From an uncultured Oscillibacter sp. (lineage in GTDB: Bacteria > Bacillota > Clostridia > Oscillospirales > Oscillospiraceae): a stretch of 50,043 nt of DNA. The position numbers were made by a program, and so were the translations under genes. Positions 7,328 through 14,890 of this stretch are shown piece after piece. The stretch's first letter is position 1; each line of letters opens with the position of its first letter. Location of the stretch: positions 1-50,043 of the forward strand of contig URXS01000004.1 in NCBI GenBank assembly GCA_900551885.1, in the 5' to 3' direction. The notes beneath the pieces are model-generated. The model was given only the letters and a program-made list of their open reading frames with translations. It was not told the DNA's origin and did not search any database.

Positions 7328-7876
7328 TCAATCGCTGACAAAATCAGAGGGGTTGCCCGCCCGGGGGTCATTGGCCAGGGGGCCTACCACAACACTGCCG
7401 CACTCCAGAATGACTCCCAGCAGCTCTCGTAGGTCATAGAAGGTGCATCCCTTCCGGCTGCCATCTGCCAGCACAGGACCCATTTCCGAGTAGTTGTAGC
7501 GGGGAATTCCCATCTCCTTCATGGTCTTCATCAGCGCCGGCTGGTTGCCGATTTTTACGCCCAGATGGTGGATCCCACTGCCATGCTCAATCAGGAAGTC
7601 GGAATAGGGGTTGCCCGGCGATTTATCCAGAGGCTCAATGATCTCAATATCCAGGCCTCCCAGGCTGAAGCGGCAAAACTTATGGAAGAATTCACAGGGT
7701 TGCTCGTTATAGTTCAGGCCATTCCAATTTTCCCGCTCATAGGCATCCTTTGTGGATTTGCGGACAATGGTGCTTTCGTCAAAATCAAAGATCTTTCTCC
7801 AGTTTTCCAGAGTCTGCTCCATATTCTCCACACAAAGAGCAACCTGGAAGATCAGATTGACAGCAGGCTTCTCCAT
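7328..7876 (-). CDS. VOC-fold protein, methylmalonyl-CoA-epimerase-like (VOC1)
   Basis: A 182-residue vicinal-oxygen-chelate protein with two beta-alpha-beta-beta-beta repeats. Ligand positions known from methylmalonyl-CoA epimerase can be read off. The first, usually His, is Gln in IFQVALCV; the second is Glu in IEIIEPL; the third is His in GIHHLGVKI; the fourth is Glu in ILECGS. AGGAGG lies about 12 nt before the ATG at 7876. It is the last gene of the 2-oxoacid dehydrogenase operon and one of four paralogs in the window (others at 13528, 20306, 21955). An epimerase or isomerase acting on a keto- or enol-type intermediate is the best guess; the substrate is unknown. Confidence 0.8.
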   Translation of the reverse strand: MEKPAVNLIFQVALCVENMEQTLENWRKIFDFDESTIVRKSTKDAYERENWNGLNYNEQPCEFFHKFCRFSLGGLDIEIIEPLDKSPGNPYSDFLIEHGSGIHHLGVKIGNQPALMKTMKEMGIPRYNYSEMGPVLADGSRKGCTFYDLRELLGVILECGSVVVGPLANDPRAGNPSDFVSD

Positions 7877-7912
7877 TTGTTGTCGTTTCCTCCTTGTTCT
7901 CCGGTGATTTAC

Positions 7913-9316
7913 TCAGTTCTTGATATGGATGGCGCGGCCCTCCGCATTCAGCGCCGCCTCACGCACCGCTTCGGTGACGGTGGGGTGGGAGTGAATGGTC
8001 TCGATCAGATCGTCCACAGTGGAGCCCATCTTAATGGCCAGGGCGCCCTCCGCGATCAGGTCTGTAGCCCGGGGCCCGATGATGTGCATACCCAGCACCC
8101 GGTGGCTCTCCCGGTCGGCCAGGATCTTCACCACACCCTCGCCGTTGTTGAGGATCAGGGCCTTGCCGTTGCCTGCCATGGGGAATTTGCCCACCATGTA
8201 GTTCAGGCCCTGGGCGGCACACTGGGCCTCGGTCAGGCCTACGGAGGCGGCCTCCGGCTCGATGTAAACACAGGTGGGGCTGGTACGCTCGTCGTAATGG
8301 GAGTCTCCGCCCATGGCGTTTTCCGCCGCCGTCTCGCCCATGGCACTGGCGGTGTGCGCCAGTTGGGCATAGCCCATGACGCAGTCGCCGATGGCGTACA
8401 CGCCGGGCACATTGGTCTCCATCTTGTCATTGACCAGGATACGGCCCTTGTCGTTGGCCACGCCGCCGGCTTCCAGGCCCAAGGAGGCCGTGTTGGCTCT
8501 GCGGCCCACGGCCACCAGGACCTTCTCCGCCTCGAAGGCCACCGTCTCACCGTTTTTGTCCTTGCAGACCACCTTGGCACCCACGGGGCTTTCCTCCACC
8601 GCCTGCACCGGGCACTCCAGATGGAACTTCATGCCCATCTTCTTCATGCGCCGCATGCCGATGGCGGTCAGGTCCGCATCCAGCATGGGAAGCATGTGGT
8701 CCAGAGCCTCCACCACGGTGATCTGGGTACCGAAGGCCGCATAGGCGCAGGCCAGCTCCAGGCCGATCACGCCACCGCCGATGACCACCATGCTCTCCGG
8801 CAGCTTTTCCAAAGACAGCGCGCCGGTGGAGTCAATGCAGTTGGGATTCTCCCGCAGGCCGGGAATGGGGGGCACCGCGTTGACGGAGCCGGTGGCCAGA
8901 ATGATCTCGTCGGCGGTCAGGGTCTCCTTGGTACCGTCGGGGCGGGTCAGCTCCAGCGTCTTGGGCGCGGTAAAGGCTGCCTCCCCATCCAGCTTCGTCA
9001 CGCCGTTGACCTTCAACAGACTGGCGATTCCGCCGGTGAGCTTCTTGGACACCGCGTTCTTGTTGGCGATGACCTGGGGAAAATCCACCCGCACATTGTC
9101 TGCCAGCACACCCAGGGCCTTCCCACGGGACTGCAGCTCCATCATCAGCTCGGCGCTGTGGAGCAGGCACTTGGTGGGAATGCACCCCACGTTCAGGCAG
9201 GTCCCGCCCAGGTACTGGCGCTCCACCAGGGTGACTTCTGCTCCCAACTGGGCTGCGCGGATGGCGGCTACGTAGCCGCCGGGGCCGCCACCGATCACTA
9301 AGATTTTTTTGCTCAT
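7913..9316 (-). CDS. lpdA: Dihydrolipoyl dehydrogenase (E3)
   Basis: A 467-residue FAD/NAD disulfide oxidoreductase that reoxidises dihydrolipoamide of the E2 complex with NAD. Features are the N-terminal FAD motif VIGGGPGGYVAA, the redox disulfide GGTCLNVGCIPTK (about residue 40), the NAD-binding GGGVIGLE (about 180), AIGDCV (second FAD site, about 310) and the C-terminal HSHPTVTEA with the catalytic His-Glu pair. The ATG at 9316 is preferred over 9325 because AAAGG then has correct spacing. There is no N-terminal lipoyl domain, unlike some acetoin-type E3 proteins. It lies downstream of E1 alpha, E1 beta and the split E2, completing the complex. Confidence 0.95.
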   Translation of the reverse strand: MSKKILVIGGGPGGYVAAIRAAQLGAEVTLVERQYLGGTCLNVGCIPTKCLLHSAELMMELQSRGKALGVLADNVRVDFPQVIANKNAVSKKLTGGIASLLKVNGVTKLDGEAAFTAPKTLELTRPDGTKETLTADEIILATGSVNAVPPIPGLRENPNCIDSTGALSLEKLPESMVVIGGGVIGLELACAYAAFGTQITVVEALDHMLPMLDADLTAIGMRRMKKMGMKFHLECPVQAVEESPVGAKVVCKDKNGETVAFEAEKVLVAVGRRANTASLGLEAGGVANDKGRILVNDKMETNVPGVYAIGDCVMGYAQLAHTASAMGETAAENAMGGDSHYDERTSPTCVYIEPEAASVGLTEAQCAAQGLNYMVGKFPMAGNGKALILNNGEGVVKILADRESHRVLGMHIIGPRATDLIAEGALAIKMGSTVDDLIETIHSHPTVTEAVREAALNAEGRAIHIKN

Positions 9317-9351
9317 GGTACGCATCCTTTCTTTTCTGCTCTCAATGGAAT

Positions 9352-10128
9352 TTATTCGTAATATCCCTCCGTGGATTTCACCAGGCTCTGGAACTGCTCC
9401 ATATCATGGCCATAGAGCACAGTGGCATGGCGCTGGGCCGCGATGGCACGGATGTTCTCGATGGTCCGGAAATATCCAGCCTCGTCCTGTACCACGCCGG
9501 CCAACTGGGCCGGGGGGCCATAGTGGATACCGGAGTACACGGCGTCAGCCACCAACAGGAAATTTCCGCACTGGAGTTCCACCAGCAGGGCCAGCATTCC
9601 ATAGGCATGGCCAGGTCCCAGATTCAGCACCGTCACACCGGAACACAGCGGCAGTTCCTTCTCATCCACGGGACGCCAGCGGACCCCGGAGCGTTTCCAG
9701 TTCTCCAGGTCACAGGGCTGGTAAAACACGCTGCTGTTGCCCGCCTCTGCATCCGCCAGGACATGCTCCAATTCCTGCCCCTGGACCAGGACCTGGGCAT
9801 TGGGAAACAGGTGAAGTCCTCCGGCATGGTCCAGATGCAGATGGGACGCCACCACCAGGGAGATCGCCCCCGGCGCCACACCGATCTGGGCCAGACGGTT
9901 CAGCAGCGTTCCGTCCGGGCCGGGCACATACGGATTTTCGCACACTTCCTTCATCCAGGCGCCCTCCATGGCCTCCGGATGGCAGCCGGTGTCAAACAGG
10001 ATCTTTCCGGCAGGGCTGTCCAGCAGGAAGGCGTGAATGGGGATGGAGGGGTTTTCTTCCTCGCCCTTGGTCACGGGATTGTCGCCCACCATGACGATCC
10101 TGCCCAGATCCAGCACGTACAGCTTCAT
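9352..10128 (-). CDS. Metallo-beta-lactamase-fold hydrolase, lactonase-like
   Basis: A 258-residue protein with the dinuclear-zinc motif HLHLDH (about residue 105), a downstream GPGHAYG His, and VADAVYS with the bridging Asp, in the order seen in N-acyl-homoserine-lactonase-family enzymes. The family opens lactone or ester rings. It sits between E2 and E3 of the dehydrogenase operon, where a lactone or thioester hydrolase in a catabolic route makes more sense than quorum quenching; that is inference. A GGAGGAC site precedes the ATG at 10128. A hairpin at 10148-10178 separates it from the E2 gene. Confidence 0.85.
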   Translation of the reverse strand: MKLYVLDLGRIVMVGDNPVTKGEEENPSIPIHAFLLDSPAGKILFDTGCHPEAMEGAWMKEVCENPYVPGPDGTLLNRLAQIGVAPGAISLVVASHLHLDHAGGLHLFPNAQVLVQGQELEHVLADAEAGNSSVFYQPCDLENWKRSGVRWRPVDEKELPLCSGVTVLNLGPGHAYGMLALLVELQCGNFLLVADAVYSGIHYGPPAQLAGVVQDEAGYFRTIENIRAIAAQRHATVLYGHDMEQFQSLVKSTEGYYE

Positions 10129-10147
10129 AAAAGTCCTCCTTTGAAAG

Positions 10148-10178
10148 AGCCTCTGGGCCGGGGTCCGGTCCAGAGGCT
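10148..10178 (-). other. Hairpin between the E2 gene and the lactonase gene
   Basis: Arms 10148-10156 and 10170-10178 pair over 9 bp, with a further CCGG/CCGG pairing inside the loop. There is no U-tract, so this looks like an mRNA-stability or processing element that could set different levels for E1-E2 and for the lactonase-E3-VOC genes. Confidence 0.55.
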
Positions 10179-10185
10179 GTCAGTG

Positions 10186-10887
10186 TTATTTCGTCAAAAC
10201 TTCCGGGTCCTCCAGCAACAGCTTCATGTCGTTGAGGAAAGAGGCCAGAGGCACGCCGTCCAGAATCCGGTGGTCGCCGCCGATCACCAGCTTCATCATC
10301 ATCCGAGGGACAATCTGGTCGACGCCGTCCTTTTCCACGACCACTGCCATCTTCTTGGCCGTGCAGGCCGCCATGATGGCGGGCTGGGGCGGCTGGGGCA
10401 GTGGCACTGAGTCAAAGGAATTCAGTTTGCCCAGATTGGTGACGCCGAAGGTTCCGCCCGCGTAATCATCGGGCAGCAGCTTGCCGGCGTTGGCCTTCTC
10501 CACCAGTTCCTTCATCTCCTCGGAGATCTGGAAGATGGTCTTCTTCTCACTCTCCTTGATGACAGGAGCCACCAGGCCCTTCTCCGACGCGGTCATGACA
10601 CTGATGTTGTAGTTGCTGTATACCTGGATCTGGGTCATGTCCTCGTTGAAGGCAGAGTTCATGATGGGAGTCCGCTGCAGCGCCAGGCTGACGGCCTTGA
10701 CAATGAAATCATTCACCGTCAGTTTTACACCCATCTCGGCGTTTATCTTTTTCCGGTAGGCAAGCAGATCCGTCACGTCCACGTACATGCCCTGATAGGT
10801 CATGGGATACGCGCCGCTGACCTCCATCCGCTTGCCGATCATTTTCCGTACGCCCTTGTAGGGGATCGTCTGGAATACTTCAATCAT
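10186..10887 (-). CDS. 2-oxoacid dehydrogenase acyltransferase (E2), catalytic domain only
   Basis: A 233-residue protein matching only the C-terminal catalytic domain of E2. It begins with the IPYKGVRKMIGKRM helix and ends with the active-site motif GGDHRILDG (catalytic His and Asp), then the final helix. There is no lipoyl domain, no Ala/Pro linker and no peripheral-subunit-binding domain; a normal E2 has these on one chain of about 400 or more residues. The lipoyl domain is a separate ORF ending 17 nt upstream. The start at 10887 has only a weak GGGG ribosome site, so translational coupling to the lipoyl gene is likely. The acyl group transferred depends on the E1 substrate, probably acetaldehyde-like or a branched keto acid. 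Confidence 0.88.
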   Translation of the reverse strand: MIEVFQTIPYKGVRKMIGKRMEVSGAYPMTYQGMYVDVTDLLAYRKKINAEMGVKLTVNDFIVKAVSLALQRTPIMNSAFNEDMTQIQVYSNYNISVMTASEKGLVAPVIKESEKKTIFQISEEMKELVEKANAGKLLPDDYAGGTFGVTNLGKLNSFDSVPLPQPPQPAIMAACTAKKMAVVVEKDGVDQIVPRMMMKLVIGGDHRILDGVPLASFLNDMKLLLEDPEVLTK

Positions 10888-10904
10888 GATCTGCGCCCCG
10901 TCTT

Positions 10905-11168
10905 TCAAACCAGGCCGGAGATATCCTCGCCGGGCTCGCCGATGATGGCGATGGGCGTGCCGCAGGGATAGTCCTCGTCGCACTCCACCAGGATCTTCAG
11001 CAGGGTGCCGTCCTCAGGGCAGGGGAACTCCATGGTGGTCTTGTCGGTCATCAGCTCAAACAGAGGCTGATTCTTCTCCACCTTGTCGCCTTCCTTGAAC
11101 AGCCAGCTCGTCACCTGTCCCTCTTCCATAGCCTCGCCCATCTTGGGCATCACAACGACTCTTGCCAT
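10905..11168 (-). CDS. Free-standing lipoyl-domain protein (E2 swinging arm)
   Basis: An 87-residue protein that is almost exactly one lipoyl domain. MPKMGEAMEEGQV starts the domain, and FELMTDKTTMEF holds the lipoylation Lys at residue 43 in the DK turn. The domain closes with PIAIIGEPGEDI and a stop codon, where conventional E2 chains continue into a flexible linker. It would shuttle acyl groups between E1, the separate E2 catalytic subunit and E3. It lies between E1 beta and E2. No lipoate ligase or LipM/LipL homologue is in the window. Only 17 nt separate it from the E2 start, too little to hide a frameshifted linker and binding domain. Confidence 0.9.
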   Translation of the reverse strand: MARVVVMPKMGEAMEEGQVTSWLFKEGDKVEKNQPLFELMTDKTTMEFPCPEDGTLLKILVECDEDYPCGTPIAIIGEPGEDISGLV

Positions 11169-11241
11169 GATAATCTACACCTCTCATTTAAAATATTTCA
11201 GGATAATATGGATAAAAATCACTTGCCTGCCAACGCGGGAT

Positions 11242-12240
11242 TTACGCCTTGATGACTTCCTTGACCCGATCGGCGATCTTCTGGGGAGAGAGCATGACCC
11301 AGTCCTCCATGACGGGGCCGGCGGGAATGATGGTGTCCGGCAGCGTGCAGCGCTGAACGGGCATCTTCAGGCAGTCGAAGCAGGCCTGGGAGACCTGGAA
11401 CGCGATCTCGCCGGTGATACCGTATGTCTCCGTGAACTCATCCACCACCAGCAGCTTGCCGGTGCGTTTCACAGAGGCGATCACCGGGTCCAGATCCAGG
11501 GGGCGCAGGCTCCGCAGATCGATCAGATCGATGTAAATGCCCTCTTCCTTAAGCAGCTCGGCGGCCTTGGTGGATTTCAGGGCGGCGGTGCCGAAGGACA
11601 CCACGGTCAGGGCGTCGCCCTCACAGACCACCTTGCTCTTGCCGATGGGAACGAGGAAATCCGGGTCCACGGGGACCTCTTCCTTCATTCGGTAGGCAGC
11701 CGTCTCCTCCAGGAACAGCACCGGGTCATTGTCCCGGATCGCGGACTTGAGCAGTCCCTTTGCATCCGTCCCAGTGGAAGCACAGACCACCTTCAGGCCG
11801 GGAAAACCAGCAAAAATATGATGAAGGGAGTAGCTGTGATGGGGACCGCTGCGGGTGCCGCCGCCAATGGCTGTGCGGACCACGGCGGGCATCCTCTCAA
11901 TCTGGCCGCCGGACATGTAACGGTACTTGGCCAGGTGGTTGATGATGGGGTCCACACAGACCATGCTGAAGTCCATCTTCATGATGTCGATGATCGGCCG
12001 CCAGCCCATCATGGCCGCGCCGATACCAAAGCCCACAATGGCATTCTCGGACAGAGGCGCATCAATGATCCGATCGGGCCCGTACTTGTGATACAGGTCA
12101 CCGGTCACGCCATAGGCACCGCCCAGGATGCCAATGTCCTGGCCCATCATAATCACCTTTTCATCCCGGGCCATCTCCTCGTCCAGGGCCAGCCGGACCG
12201 CCTGCATATATGTCATCTTTTTGGTTTCCATACGATTCAC
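11242..12240 (-). CDS. Acetoin/pyruvate-type dehydrogenase E1 beta subunit
   Basis: About 332 residues, full length for E1 beta (AcoB/PdhB family), which pairs with E1 alpha to bind TPP and decarboxylate the 2-oxo substrate. Typical segments are VIMMGQDIGILGGAYGVT, DAPLSENAIVGFGIGAA with the TPP-aminopyrimidine Glu, GGGTRSGPHHSYSLHH and the C-terminal VVDEFTETYGITGEI. Two starts are possible: GTG at 12240 close to AAGGAG, or ATG at 12231 about 12 nt from it. It is co-directional with E1 alpha, 15 nt downstream of it. Sequence alone does not separate pyruvate, acetoin and branched-chain substrates. Confidence 0.92.
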   Translation of the reverse strand: MNRMETKKMTYMQAVRLALDEEMARDEKVIMMGQDIGILGGAYGVTGDLYHKYGPDRIIDAPLSENAIVGFGIGAAMMGWRPIIDIMKMDFSMVCVDPIINHLAKYRYMSGGQIERMPAVVRTAIGGGTRSGPHHSYSLHHIFAGFPGLKVVCASTGTDAKGLLKSAIRDNDPVLFLEETAAYRMKEEVPVDPDFLVPIGKSKVVCEGDALTVVSFGTAALKSTKAAELLKEEGIYIDLIDLRSLRPLDLDPVIASVKRTGKLLVVDEFTETYGITGEIAFQVSQACFDCLKMPVQRCTLPDTIIPAGPVMEDWVMLSPQKIADRVKEVIKA

Positions 12241-12255
12241 TCACTCCTTTCCGTC

Positions 12256-13224
12256 TTAGCAGCCTGCGTAAATGTGCTGCATGGCCACCTCGGGCGGAGA
12301 ATAGGGGGCGGCTTCCGCAAAGGCCCAGGCCTCATCCAGCTCCTGCTCCACCTTGTCCTCGATTTGCTTGAGCTGAGCATCTTCCACGTGGTACTGGTCC
12401 TTCAGCTTGGCGGACAGCAGCTTGATGGGGTCCCGTTTCATCCAGAGAGCCTGCTCGGCAGGGTCTTTGTACTTGGTACCCGGCTCGTTGGGCGCATGGC
12501 CCATCTGCCGCCAGGTCTTCAGCTCCAGGATCATGGGGCCGTTTCCGGCGCGGACATACTCTGCCGCCTTCACGGTGGCGTCGTAGACCGCCTCCACGTC
12601 GTTGGCGTTCTGGAGGGTGACGCCGGGAATACCGAAGCCGTCGGCACGGGTGCTCAGGTCCTGCAGGCCCGTCATCTTTCGGTAATCCTCGGAAATGGCG
12701 AAGTGGTTGTTCTGAATGATCATCAGGAGCGGCAGCTTGAAGGCCGTCGCCATGTTCATAGCCTCGTAGAAGGAGCCCTCGCAGGTGCAGCCGTCGCCGG
12801 AGTATGCCACGGCGATGTTGCCCTTGCCCTCGTGCTTAAAGTGGTAAGCAAAACCCAGGGGCACCGTGAAGCAGGGGCCCAGTGTGCCGCCCAGCACATA
12901 CAGGTTCTTGGATACATCCATGAAATGGGCCTCGCCGGCCTTGCCCTTGCACACGCCGGTGGACTTGAGCAGCGTCTCGGACAGCAGCTTCTTGAGATCG
13001 CAGCCCCGCATCAACTGATGGGCATGGGAGCGGTGGTGAGGGCAAACGATGTCGGTGGGACGGAAGGCGCGCATGGAGCCCGTTCCGCAGGCCTCCTCGC
13101 CAATACCCAGGTGTGTCATGCCCAGGGGCTTGCCACTGGTATAGGCATCCCACAGGCGCTCATCGAACCGGCGGCTCTTATACATGTTTTCGTAAAATTC
13201 CAGCAGTAAAGAAAGATCTGCCAT
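12256..13224 (-). CDS. Acetoin/pyruvate-type dehydrogenase E1 alpha subunit
   Basis: A 322-residue TPP-binding E1 alpha (AcoA/PdhA family). The TPP/Mg motif starts at GDG in YSGDGCTCEGS and ends at NN in LLMIIQNNHFA, about 30 residues later. The CPHHRSHAHQLMRG segment carries the conserved active-site His pair, and HFMDVSKN matches the phosphorylation-loop region of the family. It is the first gene of the minus-strand operon with E1 beta, lipoyl protein, E2, lactonase, E3 and VOC1. AGGAGG precedes the ATG at 13224 by about 13 nt. The 303-bp AT-rich gap on its upstream side is shared with the divergent VOC2 operon. Confidence 0.92.
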   Translation of the reverse strand: MADLSLLLEFYENMYKSRRFDERLWDAYTSGKPLGMTHLGIGEEACGTGSMRAFRPTDIVCPHHRSHAHQLMRGCDLKKLLSETLLKSTGVCKGKAGEAHFMDVSKNLYVLGGTLGPCFTVPLGFAYHFKHEGKGNIAVAYSGDGCTCEGSFYEAMNMATAFKLPLLMIIQNNHFAISEDYRKMTGLQDLSTRADGFGIPGVTLQNANDVEAVYDATVKAAEYVRAGNGPMILELKTWRQMGHAPNEPGTKYKDPAEQALWMKRDPIKLLSAKLKDQYHVEDAQLKQIEDKVEQELDEAWAFAEAAPYSPPEVAMQHIYAGC

Positions 13225-13527
13225 ATCGCAATGATTCCTCCTCTTTTTTCATGTCAAACACGGGGCATCGCCGTGCCTCATCTTGAGTCCATGATAGGCA
13301 TTCTGGCAGCGTTTTTCAAATATACAACTTTCATACCTGCTTATTCCCGTAAATTATACAACGAGAGCACTGCCATTCTCAGGGCAGAGATATTTATAAC
13401 CTGCTGGAATACCTGCCGGTAAAGAATATATATTATACTTTTACAATTTTGAACGATATACTGAATCTGCATCAACGGGCAGTCATATGCCGGCGCATAA
13501 AAAATGGCAAGGAGGATTTCTGGACGT
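13225..13527. promoter_or_regulatory. Divergent AT-rich control region of the catabolic island
   Basis: No gene is visible here. The region is far richer in A/T than its flanks. It has a perfect minus-strand TATAAT at 13353-13358, a plus-strand TATACT at 13457-13462, and an ATGC-cggc-GCAT inverted repeat at 13487-13498 just before the VOC2 ribosome site. Matching -35 boxes are weak, so an activator (for example one of the LysR proteins) may be required. Exact promoters are not assigned. Confidence 0.5.
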
Positions 13528-14043
13528 ATGGAAAAAGCAGTACCGGAGCTTGTGTTTCAGGTAGGCATGGTGGTTAAAAGCGTGGACGAGACCGTCAAAA
13601 AGCTGACGCAGTTTTTCCAGATCGACGAGAGCAGCATCGTCATCAAGACCACGAAGGACATGGCCGAACAGGGTACTTTCACAGACAGCACGTATCTGGG
13701 AAAGCCTACCGAATTTTACATTAAAACCGCCCGTCTGAATTTCGGCGGCATTGATTTTGAGTATGTGGAGCCCCTGAACCAAAGCGGTGGAGACCCCTTC
13801 TCTGACTGGCTGCTGGAGCATGGACAGGGTATCCACCACATCAATGTAAAAATGAAGGACCGCAGCCTCCTGGACCGCAACATGAAAGAGCTGGGCGTTC
13901 CGGTGCTCACCAGCGGCAAAATGCGGGGCAAGGAGTTTGAGTTTTACGACTGGCGGGACTCCTTTGGGTTCATCGCCGAAATCGGAGACATGGTCGTGGG
14001 CCCCATGGCACAGCAGTACTACGCGGACAACGAGACAAAATAA
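13528..14043 (+). CDS. VOC-fold protein, methylmalonyl-CoA-epimerase-like (VOC2)
   Basis: A 171-residue paralog of VOC1. Ligand positions are Gln (VFQVGMVV), Glu (FEYVEPL), His (GIHHINVKM) and Glu (FIAEIGD), so all four are occupied by potential metal ligands. AAGGAGG at 13509-13515 supports the ATG at 13528 rather than 13504. It opens the plus-strand arm of the island, followed after 33 nt by an SDR gene. The conserved Gln in place of the usual first His is shared by all four VOC paralogs here and suggests a common subfamily. The reaction is probably epimerisation or isomerisation next to a carbonyl; the substrate is unknown. Confidence 0.8.
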   Translation: MEKAVPELVFQVGMVVKSVDETVKKLTQFFQIDESSIVIKTTKDMAEQGTFTDSTYLGKPTEFYIKTARLNFGGIDFEYVEPLNQSGGDPFSDWLLEHGQGIHHINVKMKDRSLLDRNMKELGVPVLTSGKMRGKEFEFYDWRDSFGFIAEIGDMVVGPMAQQYYADNETK

Positions 14044-14076
14044 AGTCAAAATCAAACATAAAAGGGAGCCGTATCT

Positions 14077-14868
14077 ATGAACAGACTGGAAGGACAAGCC
14101 GCCCTGATCGCCGGCGGCAGCAAGGGAATCGGATATGCCATCTCCACCACCTTCGCCCGGGAGGGCGCGGCGGTGGCCGTGGTAGGCAGCAACCAGGAGG
14201 CCGCCCAGAAAACGGTCCAGGAGATTCTGGACTGCGGTGGCCGTGCCATTGCCGTGGCAGCGGACCTGACCAGTGAGGAGGGCCGTGCCCATGCCCTGGC
14301 GCAGACGCTGGAGGCCTTCGGCAAGCTGGACATTATCGTAAACAACGCGGGCTGGGGCTGCAAAAAGCCCCTGATCGAAACGGACATGGCATCCTTTGAC
14401 CGTTCCATCGCCCTGAATCTCAAAGCCACCTACTTCATGACTCAACTGGCTGCCAAGCAGATGATCCAGCAGGGCCACGGCGGCCGTATCATCAATATCT
14501 CCTCCACCGGCGCGCTGCAGGGCGAGCGCAACTCCAGCATCTACGCCGCCACCAAGGCCGGCATCATGGCCTTCTCCAGAGCCGCTGCCCTGGAGCTTGG
14601 CTGCAACGGCATCACGGTCAACTGCGTGCTGCCGGGCTTCACCCGCACCAACAACAACGGCCACGTCCCCCATGAGATCGACGAATCCTTTATTGCCATC
14701 ACGCCCACCGGCAGAGTGACTGTGGCGCAGGATATCGCCAACGCCTGCCTGTTCCTGGCGGGCCCTGAAGCTGCTCAGATCTCCGCTCAGTGCCTGGCAG
14801 TGGACGGTGGCTACAGCGGCACCCGGGCGGTGCAGGTAGCCTGGACCTCCTCTATGGAGCGGAAGTAA
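14077..14868 (+). CDS. Short-chain dehydrogenase/reductase
   Basis: A 263-residue classical SDR. GGSKGIG near the N-terminus is the NAD(P)-binding motif, NNAG (about residue 90) stabilises the fold, and the catalytic Ser-Tyr-Lys are in SSTG and YAATK (about 145-165). An Arg/Gly pattern after beta-2 (VGSNQEAA) does not clearly show NADP preference. AAAAGGGAG precedes the ATG. It is co-transcribed with VOC2 upstream and a zinc dehydrogenase 22 nt downstream. It likely oxidises or reduces a secondary hydroxyl of the island's substrate. Confidence 0.9.
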   Translation: MNRLEGQAALIAGGSKGIGYAISTTFAREGAAVAVVGSNQEAAQKTVQEILDCGGRAIAVAADLTSEEGRAHALAQTLEAFGKLDIIVNNAGWGCKKPLIETDMASFDRSIALNLKATYFMTQLAAKQMIQQGHGGRIINISSTGALQGERNSSIYAATKAGIMAFSRAAALELGCNGITVNCVLPGFTRTNNNGHVPHEIDESFIAITPTGRVTVAQDIANACLFLAGPEAAQISAQCLAVDGGYSGTRAVQVAWTSSMERK

Positions 14869-14890
14869 AACAAGAAAGGAGCATCGTCTT

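Noticed and set aside
7565..9301. Long plus-strand open frames opposite the E3 and VOC1 genes
   Set aside because: Antisense shadows in GC-rich DNA, rich in His/Gly/Gln with no domain pattern.
10888..10983. Upstream extension of the E2 catalytic ORF as a hidden linker
   Set aside because: It overlaps the lipoyl gene in another frame and encodes Arg/His-rich shadow sequence, not a linker or binding domain.
11083..13209. 708-codon plus-strand open frame
   Set aside because: Antisense to E1 alpha and E1 beta; no motifs and no ribosome site.
13370..13390. CTGCC/GGCAG repeat as operator in the divergent region
   Set aside because: Arms are short and imperfect; no second copy was found in the island.
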